From the NCBI GenBank assembly GCA_013791855.1, contig VMTA01000018.1:1-64000 (forward strand): a stretch of 64,000 nt of DNA, in the 5' to 3' direction. Below, piece by piece: positions 27,837 to 37,865 of the stretch; position 1 is the stretch's first letter; each line of letters begins with the position of its first letter. The notes beneath the pieces are model-generated. The model was not told the origin of the DNA. It ran no database searches and saw nothing but the letters and a program-made list of their open reading frames with translations. Both the position numbers and the translations under genes were made by a program. This stretch comes from Sideroxydans sp. Lineage in GTDB: Bacteria; Pseudomonadota; Gammaproteobacteria; Burkholderiales; Gallionellaceae.

Positions 27837-28589
27837 TCAGGTAGCTCCGGAACAGACTGCACATTGCGGGTCGCGCGCCAGTTTCATGACGCGCGGCTGC
27901 ATAGTCAGCGCATCCAGCGTAAGCAGTCTGCCATGCAGCGTATGTTCCATCCCCGCCAGCAACTTCAATGCTTCGGCAGCTTGCATGCTGCCCACGATGC
28001 CGACCAGCGGCGCGAACACGCCCATCACCGCGCAACGCGTCTCTTCCGCTTCGCTGTCTTCGGGATAGAGGCAGTTGTAGCAGGGGCTGTCCGGACGGCG
28101 AAAATTAAATACAGACACTTGGCCATCGAAGCGCGTGGCGGCACCTGACACCAGCGGTTTCTTGGCTGCGGCACAAGCGCGGTTCAAAGCGTAGCGCGTG
28201 GGGAAATTGTCGCTGCAATCCAGCACGATGTCCGCCTCTGCCACCAGGGCGGTCAGGCGTGCCTCGTCGGCCCGTTCTTGCACAGTTTTTATGCTTACTT
28301 CGGGATTGATTGCATTCAACGTTTGCCGGGCAGATTCGACTTTTGCTATGCCGATACTCGCGGTGCGATGTGCCAGTTGGCGTTGCAGGTTGGTGAGGTC
28401 GACCTGGTCATCGTCGCACAAGGTAAGCGTGCCGACGCCGGATGCAGCGAGGAACATGGCGGCAGGCGAACCCAGTCCACCGGCGCCGAGGATCAGTACA
28501 TGGGCATCGAGGAACGACTGCTGGCCTTCTATGCCGATCTCGGGCAGCAGGATGTGGCGGCTGTAGCGCAGCAGCTGGCTATCGTCCAT
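27837..28589 (-). CDS. moeB: MoeB/ThiF-family adenylyltransferase
   Basis: E1-like enzyme that adenylates the C-terminal Gly of a ubiquitin-like sulfur carrier (MoaD, possibly also ThiS). 250 residues, normal. The nucleotide-binding GAGGLGSPAAMFLAASG, the DD at the strand end, DCSDNFPTRYALN, and two zinc CxxC pairs (CYNC and CAVC) are present. There is no C-terminal rhodanese domain. It is the last gene of the gpmI-envC-ctpA-orf-moeB series, 7 bp after the preceding stop. Because thiS-thiG lack a nearby thiF, this protein could serve both pathways (inference). Confidence 0.92.
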   Translation of the reverse strand: MDDSQLLRYSRHILLPEIGIEGQQSFLDAHVLILGAGGLGSPAAMFLAASGVGTLTLCDDDQVDLTNLQRQLAHRTASIGIAKVESARQTLNAINPEVSIKTVQERADEARLTALVAEADIVLDCSDNFPTRYALNRACAAAKKPLVSGAATRFDGQVSVFNFRRPDSPCYNCLYPEDSEAEETRCAVMGVFAPLVGIVGSMQAAEALKLLAGMEHTLHGRLLTLDALTMQPRVMKLARDPQCAVCSGAT

Positions 28590-28596
28590 CCCGGCG

Positions 28597-29004
28597 TCAC
28601 TTCGCTGCGCCGGATTCGGGCGGAATGTCTACGTGATCGCCGTGCGGATGTTGTTCGTAGGCCTTAACGAATACTTCCTGGGAATTGTTCTTGGTGCGCG
28701 GTTCCGGTGTCTTCAGGTTGTGATATTGCACGTCTTCGCAATAGTGGATGAGGGTATGCCTGATGCGATCCAGCAAACAAAAATCGAAGACGAAACCTTC
28801 CTTCAGTAGTGCCTTTTGCAGGCCTTCGAGTGAATAGTGCGCAATGCTGTAGCGTATGCGCAATGATTTGGGGGCAGGCCCGCGCTCTACTTCGAAGTTC
28901 TTCAAGCCATCCAGCAACAGATGAGCCTGCTCGACCTGGTCGGCAGGCTCATCTGAAAAAACCAGAATGCGTTCCTTGTGCAGTTCAAACGGATTCATGA
29001 TCAT
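28597..29004 (-). CDS. conserved hypothetical protein between ctpA and moeB
   Basis: 135 residues, no signal peptide or membrane helix, no family I recognise. Residues about 25-80 look like a compact alpha/beta fold (LLLDGLKNFEVERGP, then a hydrophobic strand and a helix). The C-terminal third is polar, with a His-rich end. The ATG at 29004 overlaps the ctpA stop as ATGA, so translation is coupled. A cytosolic protein expressed with a periplasmic protease and MoeB; function unknown. Confidence 0.8.
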   Translation of the reverse strand: MIMNPFELHKERILVFSDEPADQVEQAHLLLDGLKNFEVERGPAPKSLRIRYSIAHYSLEGLQKALLKEGFVFDFCLLDRIRHTLIHYCEDVQYHNLKTPEPRTKNNSQEVFVKAYEQHPHGDHVDIPPESGAAK

Positions 29005-30392
29005 TTCCCCCGCAGAATGCTCATCCCCTTCAATAGATTCAGTGCCTGATTCAGCTGATAGTCGTTCTTGGCGCCGAATTCTGCCACCTCTATCTTGTCG
29101 GTACTCTCGTCCTTGTTCTTGGGCGCTGCTTTGCGCGCTGGCTTGGTCACATTGCCGGGTTGCTCCAGTTGACCGTTGCTCAGGTGCTTGTCCAGATCGG
29201 CCTCGCGCAAACGCAAAGTGCTGTCGAAGGCGGCTGTCGCCGGATCTTCCACGATGATATCCGGCTCGATACCCTTGGCCTGGATGGAACGGCCGCTTGG
29301 GGTGTAATAGCGTGCGGTGGTCAGCTTGATGGCGGTGTTGTTGCCGAGCGGCAGGATGGTCTGCACCGAGCCTTTGCCGAACGATTGTGTGCCCATGATG
29401 ACGGCGCGTTTATGATCCTGCAACGCACCGGCTACGATCTCCGAAGCGGAGGCAGAGCCGCCGTTCACCAGCACTACCATCGGTACATTGCCGAATTCTC
29501 CCGGCAGATCTTTCAGATAGTCCTGCTTGTTGCCGCGCAGATAATAATCGGGGCTGGCCAGCAGGCGCATGCGCGCATCGTCGGTACGTCCTTCGGTGTA
29601 GACCACCAGCGCATCCTTGGGCAGGAAGGCGGCGGAAACGCCGACTGCTGCGGTCAATAAGCCGCCCGGATCGTTGCGCAGATCCAAGACCAGGCCTTGC
29701 AAGGGGGCTTTGTTCTGCTTGCTCAGGTCAGCAAGTGCGGCAGCGAGGTTCTCGCCGGTGTGCTCCTGGAACTGTGTGATGCGCACGAATCCATAGCCTG
29801 GCTCGGGCAGCTTGTATTTCACACTTTGCACTTTGATCACTGCGCGCACGATGTCGACCTGGAAAGGCTTGGGCTCGCTCTTGCGCACCACGGTCAGGCG
29901 GATGGTGCTGCCGGGTTTGCCGCGCATACGCTTGACCGCGTCGTTCAGCGTGAGGCCTTTGACCAGCGTGTCATCCAGTTTGATGATCAGGTCGCCGCTC
30001 TGGATGCCTGCCTTGAATGCGGGGGTATCTTCTATCGGTGAAATGACCTTGACCAAGCCGTCTTCCATGCCGACCTCGATTCCGAGGCCGCCGAACTCGC
30101 CCTGCGTGCCGACTTGCAGTTCCTTGAAGCCTTCGGCATCCAGATAGGCCGAGTGCGGGTCGAGCCCCGACAGCATGCCGTTGATCGCTTCGGTGATCAG
30201 CTTCTTGTCGCTCACCGGTTCTACATAGTCGCTCTTGATGCGTCCGAACACGTCGGAGAAGGCGCGCAGTTCTTCCACGGGTAACGGCAGTGGCATCTCC
30301 TTCTCGGCCACGGCGGAGAAATGCAGGCTGACAGCGATGCCGGCCACCAAACCGATACTGATCAGACCCAGTTCCTTGAAGCGACGACTCAT
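29001..30392 (-). CDS. ctpA: carboxy-terminal processing protease (S41)
   Basis: Periplasmic serine protease that trims C-termini of envelope proteins, often controlling cell-wall hydrolases. 463 residues from the ATG at 30392 (MSRRFKE), which overlaps the envC stop as ATGA; a longer start at 30422 is possible. An N-terminal anchor (about 10-30) is followed by a PDZ domain (about 85-165; GGLGIEV and GDLIIKLDD) and the S41 core with Ser in GSASASE and Lys in GKGSVQT. Its place directly after envC, whose product activates amidases, fits a septal-murein role. Confidence 0.95.
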   Translation of the reverse strand: MSRRFKELGLISIGLVAGIAVSLHFSAVAEKEMPLPLPVEELRAFSDVFGRIKSDYVEPVSDKKLITEAINGMLSGLDPHSAYLDAEGFKELQVGTQGEFGGLGIEVGMEDGLVKVISPIEDTPAFKAGIQSGDLIIKLDDTLVKGLTLNDAVKRMRGKPGSTIRLTVVRKSEPKPFQVDIVRAVIKVQSVKYKLPEPGYGFVRITQFQEHTGENLAAALADLSKQNKAPLQGLVLDLRNDPGGLLTAAVGVSAAFLPKDALVVYTEGRTDDARMRLLASPDYYLRGNKQDYLKDLPGEFGNVPMVVLVNGGSASASEIVAGALQDHKRAVIMGTQSFGKGSVQTILPLGNNTAIKLTTARYYTPSGRSIQAKGIEPDIIVEDPATAAFDSTLRLREADLDKHLSNGQLEQPGNVTKPARKAAPKNKDESTDKIEVAEFGAKNDYQLNQALNLLKGMSILRGK

Positions 30393-31525
30393 CTTGATTT
30401 TCCTCGTGGATGCTTGATCCATGTGTCGGGGTTGAATGGACTGCCTTTATAGCGCAGTTCAAAGTATAAACCGGAATCCGCGTTGCCGCCGCTGTTGCCC
30501 ACGCTGGACACGATGTCGCCGGTCTGTATGGTGTCGCCGACCTGTTTGTACAGTGTCTCGTTGTTGCCGTACAGGCTCATGAAGCCCTGTCCGTGATCGA
30601 TGATCAGCAGATTGCCGAAGCCGCGCAACCAGTCGGCATACACCACGCGACCGGCAGCGACGGCCAACACCGGTTGGCGCGCCGCCGCGCGCACGAACCA
30701 TCCGGTCCATGGCAGATTGCTTTCAGTGCGACGTTCGCCGTAGCGGTTGCTTACTTTTCCGCTGACAGGCAGTGCCAGTTTGCCTTTGAGTGCTTTGAAC
30801 GCGGAGCCGTCACCGGCGCTGGAGAGCTGCCCCAGTTCGCCGACCAGCTTGGTCAGGCGCGCTTCGTTGCGACGCAAACGCTCGATCTCGTGCCGCTGCT
30901 GTTTCAGTTGCTTGGCGATCTTGCCTAAAGTCTTGCGGCGCTTGTCCTGCTAGCGCTCCAGCTGGGACAACTCTTTTTTTTCCGAGTCTTGCAGCGCGAC
31001 GATCTCTTGTTGCTTGTCCCGGGTTTCGCGGGTCGCTGCCTGTAGTGCGGCAAGCCCGCTACGCAACTGCTGCAAAGTATCCGCCCGTTCGCGTGCGATG
31101 TAGTCGTAATAGCGCAACTCGCGTGCAAGCTGGTTCGGTTCTTGGCTATTGAGCAGAAGTTTGAGGTAATCCTGATCGATGCCGCCGATATATTGCCGGT
31201 AGAGCAAGCGCCCCAGCAAAGATTGCTGTTTGTCGTAGTCGGCGCTCAACGCGACAGTGCGCTGCTGCAAGCGGTCGAGATCGCGGTCGGCCTGGTGGCG
31301 TTGGCGTGTCAGCTGGGACAGATTGCGATTGCTGTCACTGATCGCCCGCTCGGAATCGCGCAGGGCATCGGCGACTTCGGAGCGGGATTCGCTGGCTTGT
31401 TCGAAGTCGCGCTGGATAGCGGCCAAGCGCTGGCGCAATTTCTCCAAGTCGGACTGCTGTGATGCAAGCACGCTTGTGGGCAGCAGTAGTACTGCCAGCA
31501 AGCACGAATGCAGTCTGCGTATCAC
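30389..31525 (-). pseudogene. envC: EnvC-type murein hydrolase activator interrupted by an in-frame TAG
   Basis: EnvC-like protein: signal peptide (about 1-21, ending VLAS), long coiled coil, then a LytM/M23 domain. A single TAG at 30952-30950 falls after residue 191 (LER-stop-QDKRRK). The frame continues without any shift through the remaining coiled coil and the complete LytM domain to TGA at 30389; with the stop read through the product is 378 residues, near the family's usual size. The LytM domain is degenerate (YFELRY in place of an HxH metal motif), as expected of an amidase activator rather than an enzyme. Both ends keep ATGA overlaps with gpmI and ctpA. It may be a recent nonsense mutation (CAG to TAG), a sequencing error, or suppression; the downstream part alone lacks a signal peptide. 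Confidence 0.8.
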
Positions 31526-33072
31526 TTGAACCGGATCAGGGAGCGGCCGGTCATTTCCGGCGGTTGTGACAGGCCCATCATAGCCAGCAAGGTCGGTGCG
31601 ACATCCTGCAGTGCACCCTCACCAACGGGTGCCATGTCGGCCTTGCGGCCTATGTAGAGGAAGGGCACATGGTTGAGCGTGTGGGCGGTGTGTGCCTGGT
31701 GGGTGATGCGATCTATCATCTGTTCGGCGTTGCCGTGGTCGGCGGTGATCAGCACCTCGCCGCCGCATTCCAGCATCGCATTCACCACGCGTCCTATGCA
31801 TACATCCAATGCTTCCACCGCTTTGACTGCGGCTTCCATCACGCCGCTGTGGCCGACCATGTCGCCGTTGGCGTAATTGCACAGGATGGCCTGATACTGC
31901 CTGCTATGGATCGCCTCCTCCAGTTTGTCGGTCACCTCGAAGGCGCTCATCTCGGGCTGCAGATCGTAGGTGGCGACTTTGGGTGAAGGCACCAGCACGC
32001 GGTCCTCGCCGGGGTAGGGCTGTTCGCGTCCGCCGCTCATGAAGTAGGTGACGTGCGCATATTTCTCGGTTTCGGCGATACGCAGTTGTTTCAAGCCGAG
32101 ATTGGACAGGTACTCACCGATACCGTTATGGATGGTGTCCGCGCTATAGGCGCTGGGCAGATGGAAATCCGCGCCGTAGCTGCTCAAGGTGGTGTAGTTG
32201 GCCAGCTTGGGGAAGCGGGTGCGCACGAAGCCGTCGAATGCCTCGTCTGTCAGTGCACGGGTGATCTCGCGGGCGCGGTCGGCACGGAAGTTCATGAACA
32301 CCGCCACATCGCCGTCCTGCATCGCACAGGGCGCGCCGATCACGGTGGCCTGCACGAATTCGTCGTTCTCGCCGCGTGCGTAGGCAGCTTCCAAGCCAGC
32401 CTGCGCATCGGTGGCGCTGAACGGGGCGGTGGCGGAGGTCAGCAGGTCATAGGCGATCTGCACACGCTCCCAGCGATTGTCCCTGTCCATCGCAAAGTAG
32501 CGACCGACGATGCTGGCGATACGTCCGGCGCCGAGTTGTTTGCATTGTGCATCCAGCGCCTGCAAGGACAGGGCTGCACTGCGCGGTGGTGTGTCGCGAC
32601 CGTCCAGGAAGGCGTGGACACAGATATTCTCCAGTCCGGCTTGGGCGGCCATCTTCAACATGGCATGGATGTGCGTCTCGTGGCTGTGCACGCCGCCGGG
32701 CGAAAGTAGGCCCATGATGTGGAAGGCGCTGCGATTACGCTTGGCGGCCGCTACAGCCTCCGTGAATACGGGATTGGTATAGAAACTGCCATCCTCGATG
32801 GCCAGATCCACCTTGGTCAATTCCTGATAGACCACGCGTCCGGCACCGATGTTGAGATGGCCGACCTCGGAGTTGCCCATCTGTCCGCGCGGCAGGCCGA
32901 CATGCAACTCGGAAGTGTTGATCAGGGTGTGCGGGTACTCACGCCACAACCGGTCCCAGTTGGGCTTGCGGGCTTGTGCCACGGCATTGAAGTCGCTGTC
33001 TTCGCGATAGCCGAAGCCATCCAGGATGAGCAGGAGGACGGGCGTGATTGCTTGAGTAGAATGGTCGGTCAT
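31522..33072 (-). CDS. gpmI: 2,3-bisphosphoglycerate-independent phosphoglycerate mutase
   Basis: Manganese-dependent glycolytic/gluconeogenic enzyme interconverting 3- and 2-phosphoglycerate. 516 residues, standard. Alkaline-phosphatase-type features: [11 protein letters not shown] at the N-terminus, the phosphoserine loop [27 protein letters not shown], and metal ligands in ADHGNAEQM. First gene of the minus-strand series; its stop overlaps the envC start by 4 nt. It diverges from the ArsR gene across 138 bp, which hold a perfect 7-bp hairpin at 33169-33188. Confidence 0.97.
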   Translation of the reverse strand: MTDHSTQAITPVLLLILDGFGYREDSDFNAVAQARKPNWDRLWREYPHTLINTSELHVGLPRGQMGNSEVGHLNIGAGRVVYQELTKVDLAIEDGSFYTNPVFTEAVAAAKRNRSAFHIMGLLSPGGVHSHETHIHAMLKMAAQAGLENICVHAFLDGRDTPPRSAALSLQALDAQCKQLGAGRIASIVGRYFAMDRDNRWERVQIAYDLLTSATAPFSATDAQAGLEAAYARGENDEFVQATVIGAPCAMQDGDVAVFMNFRADRAREITRALTDEAFDGFVRTRFPKLANYTTLSSYGADFHLPSAYSADTIHNGIGEYLSNLGLKQLRIAETEKYAHVTYFMSGGREQPYPGEDRVLVPSPKVATYDLQPEMSAFEVTDKLEEAIHSRQYQAILCNYANGDMVGHSGVMEAAVKAVEALDVCIGRVVNAMLECGGEVLITADHGNAEQMIDRITHQAHTAHTLNHVPFLYIGRKADMAPVGEGALQDVAPTLLAMMGLSQPPEMTGRSLIRFK

Positions 33073-33210
33073 GCTGGCTTTTTTCTCACCAAAATATCAG
33101 AATATGAGCGGTTGCTAATTTACTGCGATGCGATAACATCGTTGCGAGTCGCGATTTTAGCCGATTTCGGCTGGCGAAGCCGCCAGCCATCCAAATGATG
33201 GCAGATAAAT

Positions 33211-33513
33211 ATGACGAACAAACTGATCGATAAAGACGAAGACATCCTGCAGGCATCGCTGGCGATGAAAGCCATCGCCCACCCCTTGCGTCTGAAGGTG
33301 CTGTGCGTATTGAGCGACGGCGAACTCAGTGTGCAGGAGATCGTTGACAGCGTCGGCACCTCACAGAGCAATATCTCCCAGCACCTTGCCATCCTGCGCG
33401 ACAAAGGCGTGCTCGCTACACGCAAGGACGCCAATCGAGTGTTCTATCGCATCGGCGACCCGCGCACCGTCAAGCTGGTGGGTATGATGCGTGACGTGTT
33501 CTGTTCTATTTGA
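33211..33513 (+). CDS. ArsR/SmtB-family repressor, possibly of the thiol-sensing YgaV/BigR type
   Basis: 100 residues forming a winged helix: HPLRLKVLCVL, recognition helix SQSNISQHLAILRDKG and wing RKDANRVFYRI. No arsenic or zinc CVC-type site is present. Two cysteines remain, Cys32 in the first helix region and Cys98 near the C-terminus, the arrangement used by persulfide/redox sensors of the BigR/SqrR/YgaV group. The downstream DUF2892 gene supports the YgaV comparison, since E. coli YgaV controls the DUF2892-containing YgaP. It probably represses the RND genes that follow; the sensed signal is inference. Confidence 0.85.
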   Translation: MTNKLIDKDEDILQASLAMKAIAHPLRLKVLCVLSDGELSVQEIVDSVGTSQSNISQHLAILRDKGVLATRKDANRVFYRIGDPRTVKLVGMMRDVFCSI

Positions 33514-33524
33514 AACTCGCTTAA

Positions 33525-33574
33525 CCTACTAATAAAGTAGGACTTGCCAAGCATATTAGGATTCGCTAATATGC
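33525..33574 (+). promoter_or_regulatory. two inverted repeats before the RND operon, likely ArsR-type operator
   Basis: The first dyad is CCTACT-N5-AGTAGG (33525-33541). The second is a perfect 9-bp dyad GCATATTAG-N6-CTAATATGC (33551-33574), A/T-rich and placed 27 bp before the adaptor ATG. The second looks like a winged-helix dimer site; the first could be an operator or a weak hairpin after the regulator gene. Confidence 0.6.
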
Positions 33575-33601
33575 GCACATTCTATTTTCCGAGGTGGTGA
33601 C

Positions 33602-34639
33602 ATGAAGCTTGATTCCCGTGTGTTGTTCGGTCTTTCGGCTTTGTTATTGGGTGTTTCGGTGCAGGCGGCCGAGCCGCTGGCGTTGGCACCGGTGCAGTAT
33701 CGCGAGGTGGAGCAGACCTACAGCGTCGACGGCGTGGTCGAAGCGACGCGCCAGTCCACCGTGTCGGCACAGATATCCGGCCGCGTGAAAGCGATCTTCT
33801 TCGATGTGGGTGACCGCGTCAGCAAAGGGCAGATCCTGCTCAAGATCGATGAACGCGAAGCCGAGCAGGCGCTGGCGGGCAGCCGCGCGCAACTGTCGCA
33901 GGCTCAGGCCGCTTTGCAGAACGCCCGTCTGAACTACGAACGTTCGCAAGAGTTGTTCAAACAGAAATTCATCAGCCAGGCCGCCCTGGACAAGGCCAAG
34001 TCCGACTATGAGATGGCCAAGGCGCAGGCCGAAGCCAGCGCAGCCGGTGCGCAGCAATCGGCTTTGGCGCAAAGCTACACCTCCGTCATCGCTCCCTACG
34101 CGGGCGTGGTGTCGGCACGCATGGTCGAGATGGGCGAGATGGTCATGGTCGGCAAGCCGCTGATGACAGGCTTCGATCCTTCGCAGTTGCGTGTCATCGC
34201 CAACGTGTCGCAGGACCGCCTGAAAGACATCGGCACGCGCCCCGAGGTGACGGTGGAAGTGCCTGCGCTGCAACGCTGGGTCAAAGCCGCATCAGTCACC
34301 GTGCAACCTTCCGCCGACCTGCGCACGCACAGTACTCAAGTGCGCATCGACCTGCCTTCCAATCAGTCCAATCTGTATCCCGGTATGTTCGTGCGCACCC
34401 ATTTCGTGGTGGGCAAGGAGAACAAACTGCTGATCCCAGCCAGTGCCGTGGTGCGCCGTAGCGAAGTGGTGGCCGTGTACGTGGTGGATGAGCAAGGTAC
34501 GCCGCGCCTGCGCCAGGTGCGTCTGGGCGAAGCGAACGCGCAGAACGAGATCGAAGTGCTGGCCGGCTTGAACATCGGCGAGCGCGTGGCGCGTGATGCA
34601 ATCAAGGCCGGCATGGTCGCCTCGGAGATGAAGCGATGA
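33602..34639 (+). CDS. RND efflux periplasmic adaptor (membrane fusion protein)
   Basis: 345 residues: signal peptide (about 1-22, ending VQAAE), barrel-sandwich hybrid halves (SGRVKAIFFDVGDRVSKGQILLKID and the matching SYTSVIAPYAGVVSARMVEMGE), an intervening alpha-hairpin (about 80-145), beta-barrel and membrane-proximal domains. It links the inner-membrane pump to an outer-membrane channel. No lipobox Cys, so probably soluble/periplasmic. The stop overlaps the pump start by 4 nt. No TolC-like gene is in the operon. Confidence 0.93.
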   Translation: MKLDSRVLFGLSALLLGVSVQAAEPLALAPVQYREVEQTYSVDGVVEATRQSTVSAQISGRVKAIFFDVGDRVSKGQILLKIDEREAEQALAGSRAQLSQAQAALQNARLNYERSQELFKQKFISQAALDKAKSDYEMAKAQAEASAAGAQQSALAQSYTSVIAPYAGVVSARMVEMGEMVMVGKPLMTGFDPSQLRVIANVSQDRLKDIGTRPEVTVEVPALQRWVKAASVTVQPSADLRTHSTQVRIDLPSNQSNLYPGMFVRTHFVVGKENKLLIPASAVVRRSEVVAVYVVDEQGTPRLRQVRLGEANAQNEIEVLAGLNIGERVARDAIKAGMVASEMKR

Positions 34640-37600
34640 GCATGGGCATCTCCGGTCGTATCGCGCGCGTCTTCCTGCATTCGCAGATGACGCCGCTGCT
34701 GGCGCTGGTCGCCCTGCTGCTCGGCGTCTTTGCTGTCGCGGTCACGCCACGCGAGGAAGAGCCGCAGATCAACGTGACCATGGCCAATGTGCTGATCTCC
34801 TATCCCGGCGCTTCGGCGCAGGATGTGGCGAACACCGTGGCCACGCCGGCCGAGCAGGTACTGTCGCAGATCGCGGGCGTCGACCATGTCTATTCCGTGT
34901 CGCAGCCCGGCATGGCTGTGCTCACCGTGCAGTTCAAGGTGGGCGAGCAGCATGTGCCCTCGCTGGTGAAACTGTATGACGTTATCTGGTCGCATGCCGA
35001 CTGGTTGCCTGCCACGCTGGGCGTGGCACAACCTATCATCAAAGCCAAAGGTATCGACGATGTGCCGATGCTGGCACTGACCTTGTGGCGCGATCAGGGC
35101 GCCGGCAATGCAGTCGAACTGTCGCAGGTCGCGCATGCCATCGAATCCGAACTGAAGCGCGTACCGGGTACGCGCGAGGTGAGCACGCTGGGCGCAACGC
35201 CGCGCGTGGTGCGTGTACTGCTCGATCCGGAAGCGTTGAATGCGCATCAATTATCGGTGCAGGAAGTGCGTGCCGCGTTGCAGGCATCGAATGTCTCGCA
35301 CAGTGCCGGCACGCTGGTGCAGAACAATCGCGAAGTGCTGGTGCAGACCGGCACCTTCCTCAGCGATGCGGGTGAAGTGAGCCAGCTGGTGGTGGGTGTC
35401 ACGGCAGGCAAGCCGGTGTTCCTGCGCGACGTGGCGGAAGTGCGCGATAGTGCCGATCAGCCCAAGAGCTATGTGTGGATGGGAACCGGCGCGGCTGCGG
35501 CCGACAAGCAGATCGCCGCACAGGGTGAATACAGCGCCGTGACATTGGCCGTCACCAAAAAGCCGGGCGAGAACGCGGTGGAAGTCGCCGACAAACTGCT
35601 GCAGCGCGTGGAGGAACTGAAGGGCAGCGTGATACCCGACGACGTGCAGGTCACCGTCACCCGCAACTATGGCGAGACGGCCAACGACAAGGCGATGAAG
35701 CTGATCCAGAAGCTGTTCTTCGCCACCTTTGCCGTGGTCGCGCTGGTGTGGTTCGCATTGGGCCGCCGCGAAGCCTTCATCGTCGGCGTGGCCGTGTTGC
35801 TGACACTGGCCGTGACGCTGTTCGCATCCTGGGCCTATGGCTTCACACTGAACCGCGTGTCGCTGTTCGCGCTGATCTTCTCCATCGGTATCCTGGTGGA
35901 CGATGCCATCGTGGTGGTGGAGAACATCCACCGACGCCGCGAACTGTCGCAGCATCAGCCACTGTCGGAGATCATCCCGGAGGCGGTGGACGAGGTCGGT
36001 AGCCCGACCATTCTCGCAACCTTCACCGTGATCGCCGCCTTGTTGCCAATGGCGTTCGTCAGCGGTCTGATGGGGCCGTACATGAGCCCGATTCCGATCA
36101 ACGCCAGCATGGGCATGCTGATCTCGCTGGCCGTCGCGTTCATCGTCACGCCGTGGTTGGCGCACAAATTCGCGGGGCCGCACCATGCGGTGGTCAAGAA
36201 CGAAGAAGACACCGCCATCGCACGCTTCTTCCGTATGCGCCTGGGGCCGTTCCTGAACAAGGAACACGGCAAGTCCGCGCGCCGCAAACTGTGGCTGGGC
36301 ATATTGGGCGGACTGCTGATCGCGGTGTCGCTGACGGTGGTGAAGCTGGTGGTGCTGAAGATGCTGCCCTTCGACAACAAATCAGAGTTCCAGGTGGTGG
36401 TGGATATGCCGTCCGGGACGGCCGTGGAGCAGACCGCCGGCGTGATGCGCGAGATCGGTGCCTATCTGGCAACCGTGCCCGAAGTGACCGATTATCAGGC
36501 CTATGCGGGCACCGCTTCGCCGATCAACTTCAACGGTCTGGTGCGCCAGTACTATTTGCGCAGCGCACCTGAGCAGGGCGACATCCAGGTCAATCTGCAG
36601 GACAAGCACCAGCGTGACCGTAGCAGCCACGAGATCGCCAGCGCAGTGCGCGTGCCGGTCGAGGAGATCGCCAAGCGCTGGAACGCCAAGGTGAAAGTGG
36701 TGGAAGTGCCGCCGGGGCCGCCGGTGATGTCGCCCATCGTGGCGGAGATCTACGGTCCGGATTATGAGGGTGCACGCCAGGTGGCGAACAAGGTGCGCGA
36801 GCAATTCGTCGCCACTGAGGACATCGTAGGCATCGACGATACGGTGAGCGAAGATGCGCCCAAGATGATCCTGCGCGTGATGCAGAGCAAGGCGGCCCTG
36901 CTCGGTGTGGCGCAAAGCGACATCGTGGATGCGGTGCAGATCGCCTTGTCCGGTCAGGATGTGACGGCGTTGCACGCGATCGATGCGAAATATGCGCCGC
37001 CGTTGCGCCTCGGCCTGGCGGCGGAGAAGCGCAGCCGTATCGATGATGTGTTGAAACTTAAAGTGCGTTCGCGTGATGGCGCATTGGTGCCGTTGTCGGA
37101 AGTGGTGCAAGTGGTGAAGACGCAGCGTGATTACCCGATCTATCACAAGGATCTGCTGCCGGTGGTGTATGTGACCGGTGACATGGCGGGCGATCTGGAC
37201 AGTCCGCTGTACGGCATGTTCGATATCCACAGCAAGACCGGCGACATGGCGCTGGAGCAGGGCGGTACTTTGCAGCCCTACTTCTTCAAACAGCCGTCCG
37301 ACCCGTATGCGGGTTATGCGCTGAAGTGGGACGGCGAATGGCAGGTGACCTTCGAGACCTTCCGCGACATGGGCATCGCCTATGGCGTCGGGTTGATCCT
37401 GATCTATCTGCTGGTGGTGGCGCAGTTCAAGAGCTACGTGGTGCCGCTGGTGATCATGGCACCGATCCCGCTCACCATCATCGGCGTGATGCCCGGCCAT
37501 GCCCTGTTTGGCGCGCAGTTCACCGCCACTTCGATGATCGGCATGATTGCGCTGGCCGGTATCATCGTGCGCAACTCCATCCTGTTGGTGGACTTCGTCA

Positions 37601-37842
37601 ACCTGCAACTGCGCGACGGCGTAGACCCGCAGCATGCGGTGGTCAACGCGGCGGCGGCGCGTGCCAAACCCATCATCCTGACCGGACTGGCGGCGATGCT
37701 GGGTGCGCTGTTCATTCTGGATGACCCGATCTTCAACGGTCTGGCGCTGGCCTTGATCTTTGGCATCCTGGTCTCGACGGTGCTGACCCTGATCGTGATC
37801 CCGGTGTTGTATTACGCCACTTTGTACAAGAAATTCCCGTAA
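34636..37842 (+). CDS. RND-family efflux pump (AcrB/MdtB-like)
   Basis: 1068-residue inner-membrane proton-driven pump with the duplicated RND plan: helix 1, large periplasmic loop, helices 2-7, second loop, helices 8-12. The proton-relay helix 4 reads FSIGILVDDAIVVVENIH, with the two Asp of hydrophobe/amphiphile exporters rather than the heavy-metal CzcA pattern. Substrate unknown. The last helix ends YYATLYKKFP, shorter than AcrB. It is coupled to the adaptor and followed 23 bp later by a DUF2892 gene. Confidence 0.93.
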   Translation: MSMGISGRIARVFLHSQMTPLLALVALLLGVFAVAVTPREEEPQINVTMANVLISYPGASAQDVANTVATPAEQVLSQIAGVDHVYSVSQPGMAVLTVQFKVGEQHVPSLVKLYDVIWSHADWLPATLGVAQPIIKAKGIDDVPMLALTLWRDQGAGNAVELSQVAHAIESELKRVPGTREVSTLGATPRVVRVLLDPEALNAHQLSVQEVRAALQASNVSHSAGTLVQNNREVLVQTGTFLSDAGEVSQLVVGVTAGKPVFLRDVAEVRDSADQPKSYVWMGTGAAAADKQIAAQGEYSAVTLAVTKKPGENAVEVADKLLQRVEELKGSVIPDDVQVTVTRNYGETANDKAMKLIQKLFFATFAVVALVWFALGRREAFIVGVAVLLTLAVTLFASWAYGFTLNRVSLFALIFSIGILVDDAIVVVENIHRRRELSQHQPLSEIIPEAVDEVGSPTILATFTVIAALLPMAFVSGLMGPYMSPIPINASMGMLISLAVAFIVTPWLAHKFAGPHHAVVKNEEDTAIARFFRMRLGPFLNKEHGKSARRKLWLGILGGLLIAVSLTVVKLVVLKMLPFDNKSEFQVVVDMPSGTAVEQTAGVMREIGAYLATVPEVTDYQAYAGTASPINFNGLVRQYYLRSAPEQGDIQVNLQDKHQRDRSSHEIASAVRVPVEEIAKRWNAKVKVVEVPPGPPVMSPIVAEIYGPDYEGARQVANKVREQFVATEDIVGIDDTVSEDAPKMILRVMQSKAALLGVAQSDIVDAVQIALSGQDVTALHAIDAKYAPPLRLGLAAEKRSRIDDVLKLKVRSRDGALVPLSEVVQVVKTQRDYPIYHKDLLPVVYVTGDMAGDLDSPLYGMFDIHSKTGDMALEQGGTLQPYFFKQPSDPYAGYALKWDGEWQVTFETFRDMGIAYGVGLILIYLLVVAQFKSYVVPLVIMAPIPLTIIGVMPGHALFGAQFTATSMIGMIALAGIIVRNSILLVDFVNLQLRDGVDPQHAVVNAAAARAKPIILTGLAAMLGALFILDDPIFNGLALALIFGILVSTVLTLIVIPVLYYATLYKKFP

Positions 37843-37865
37843 ACTTTAAATAGGAGCTTTAAAAC

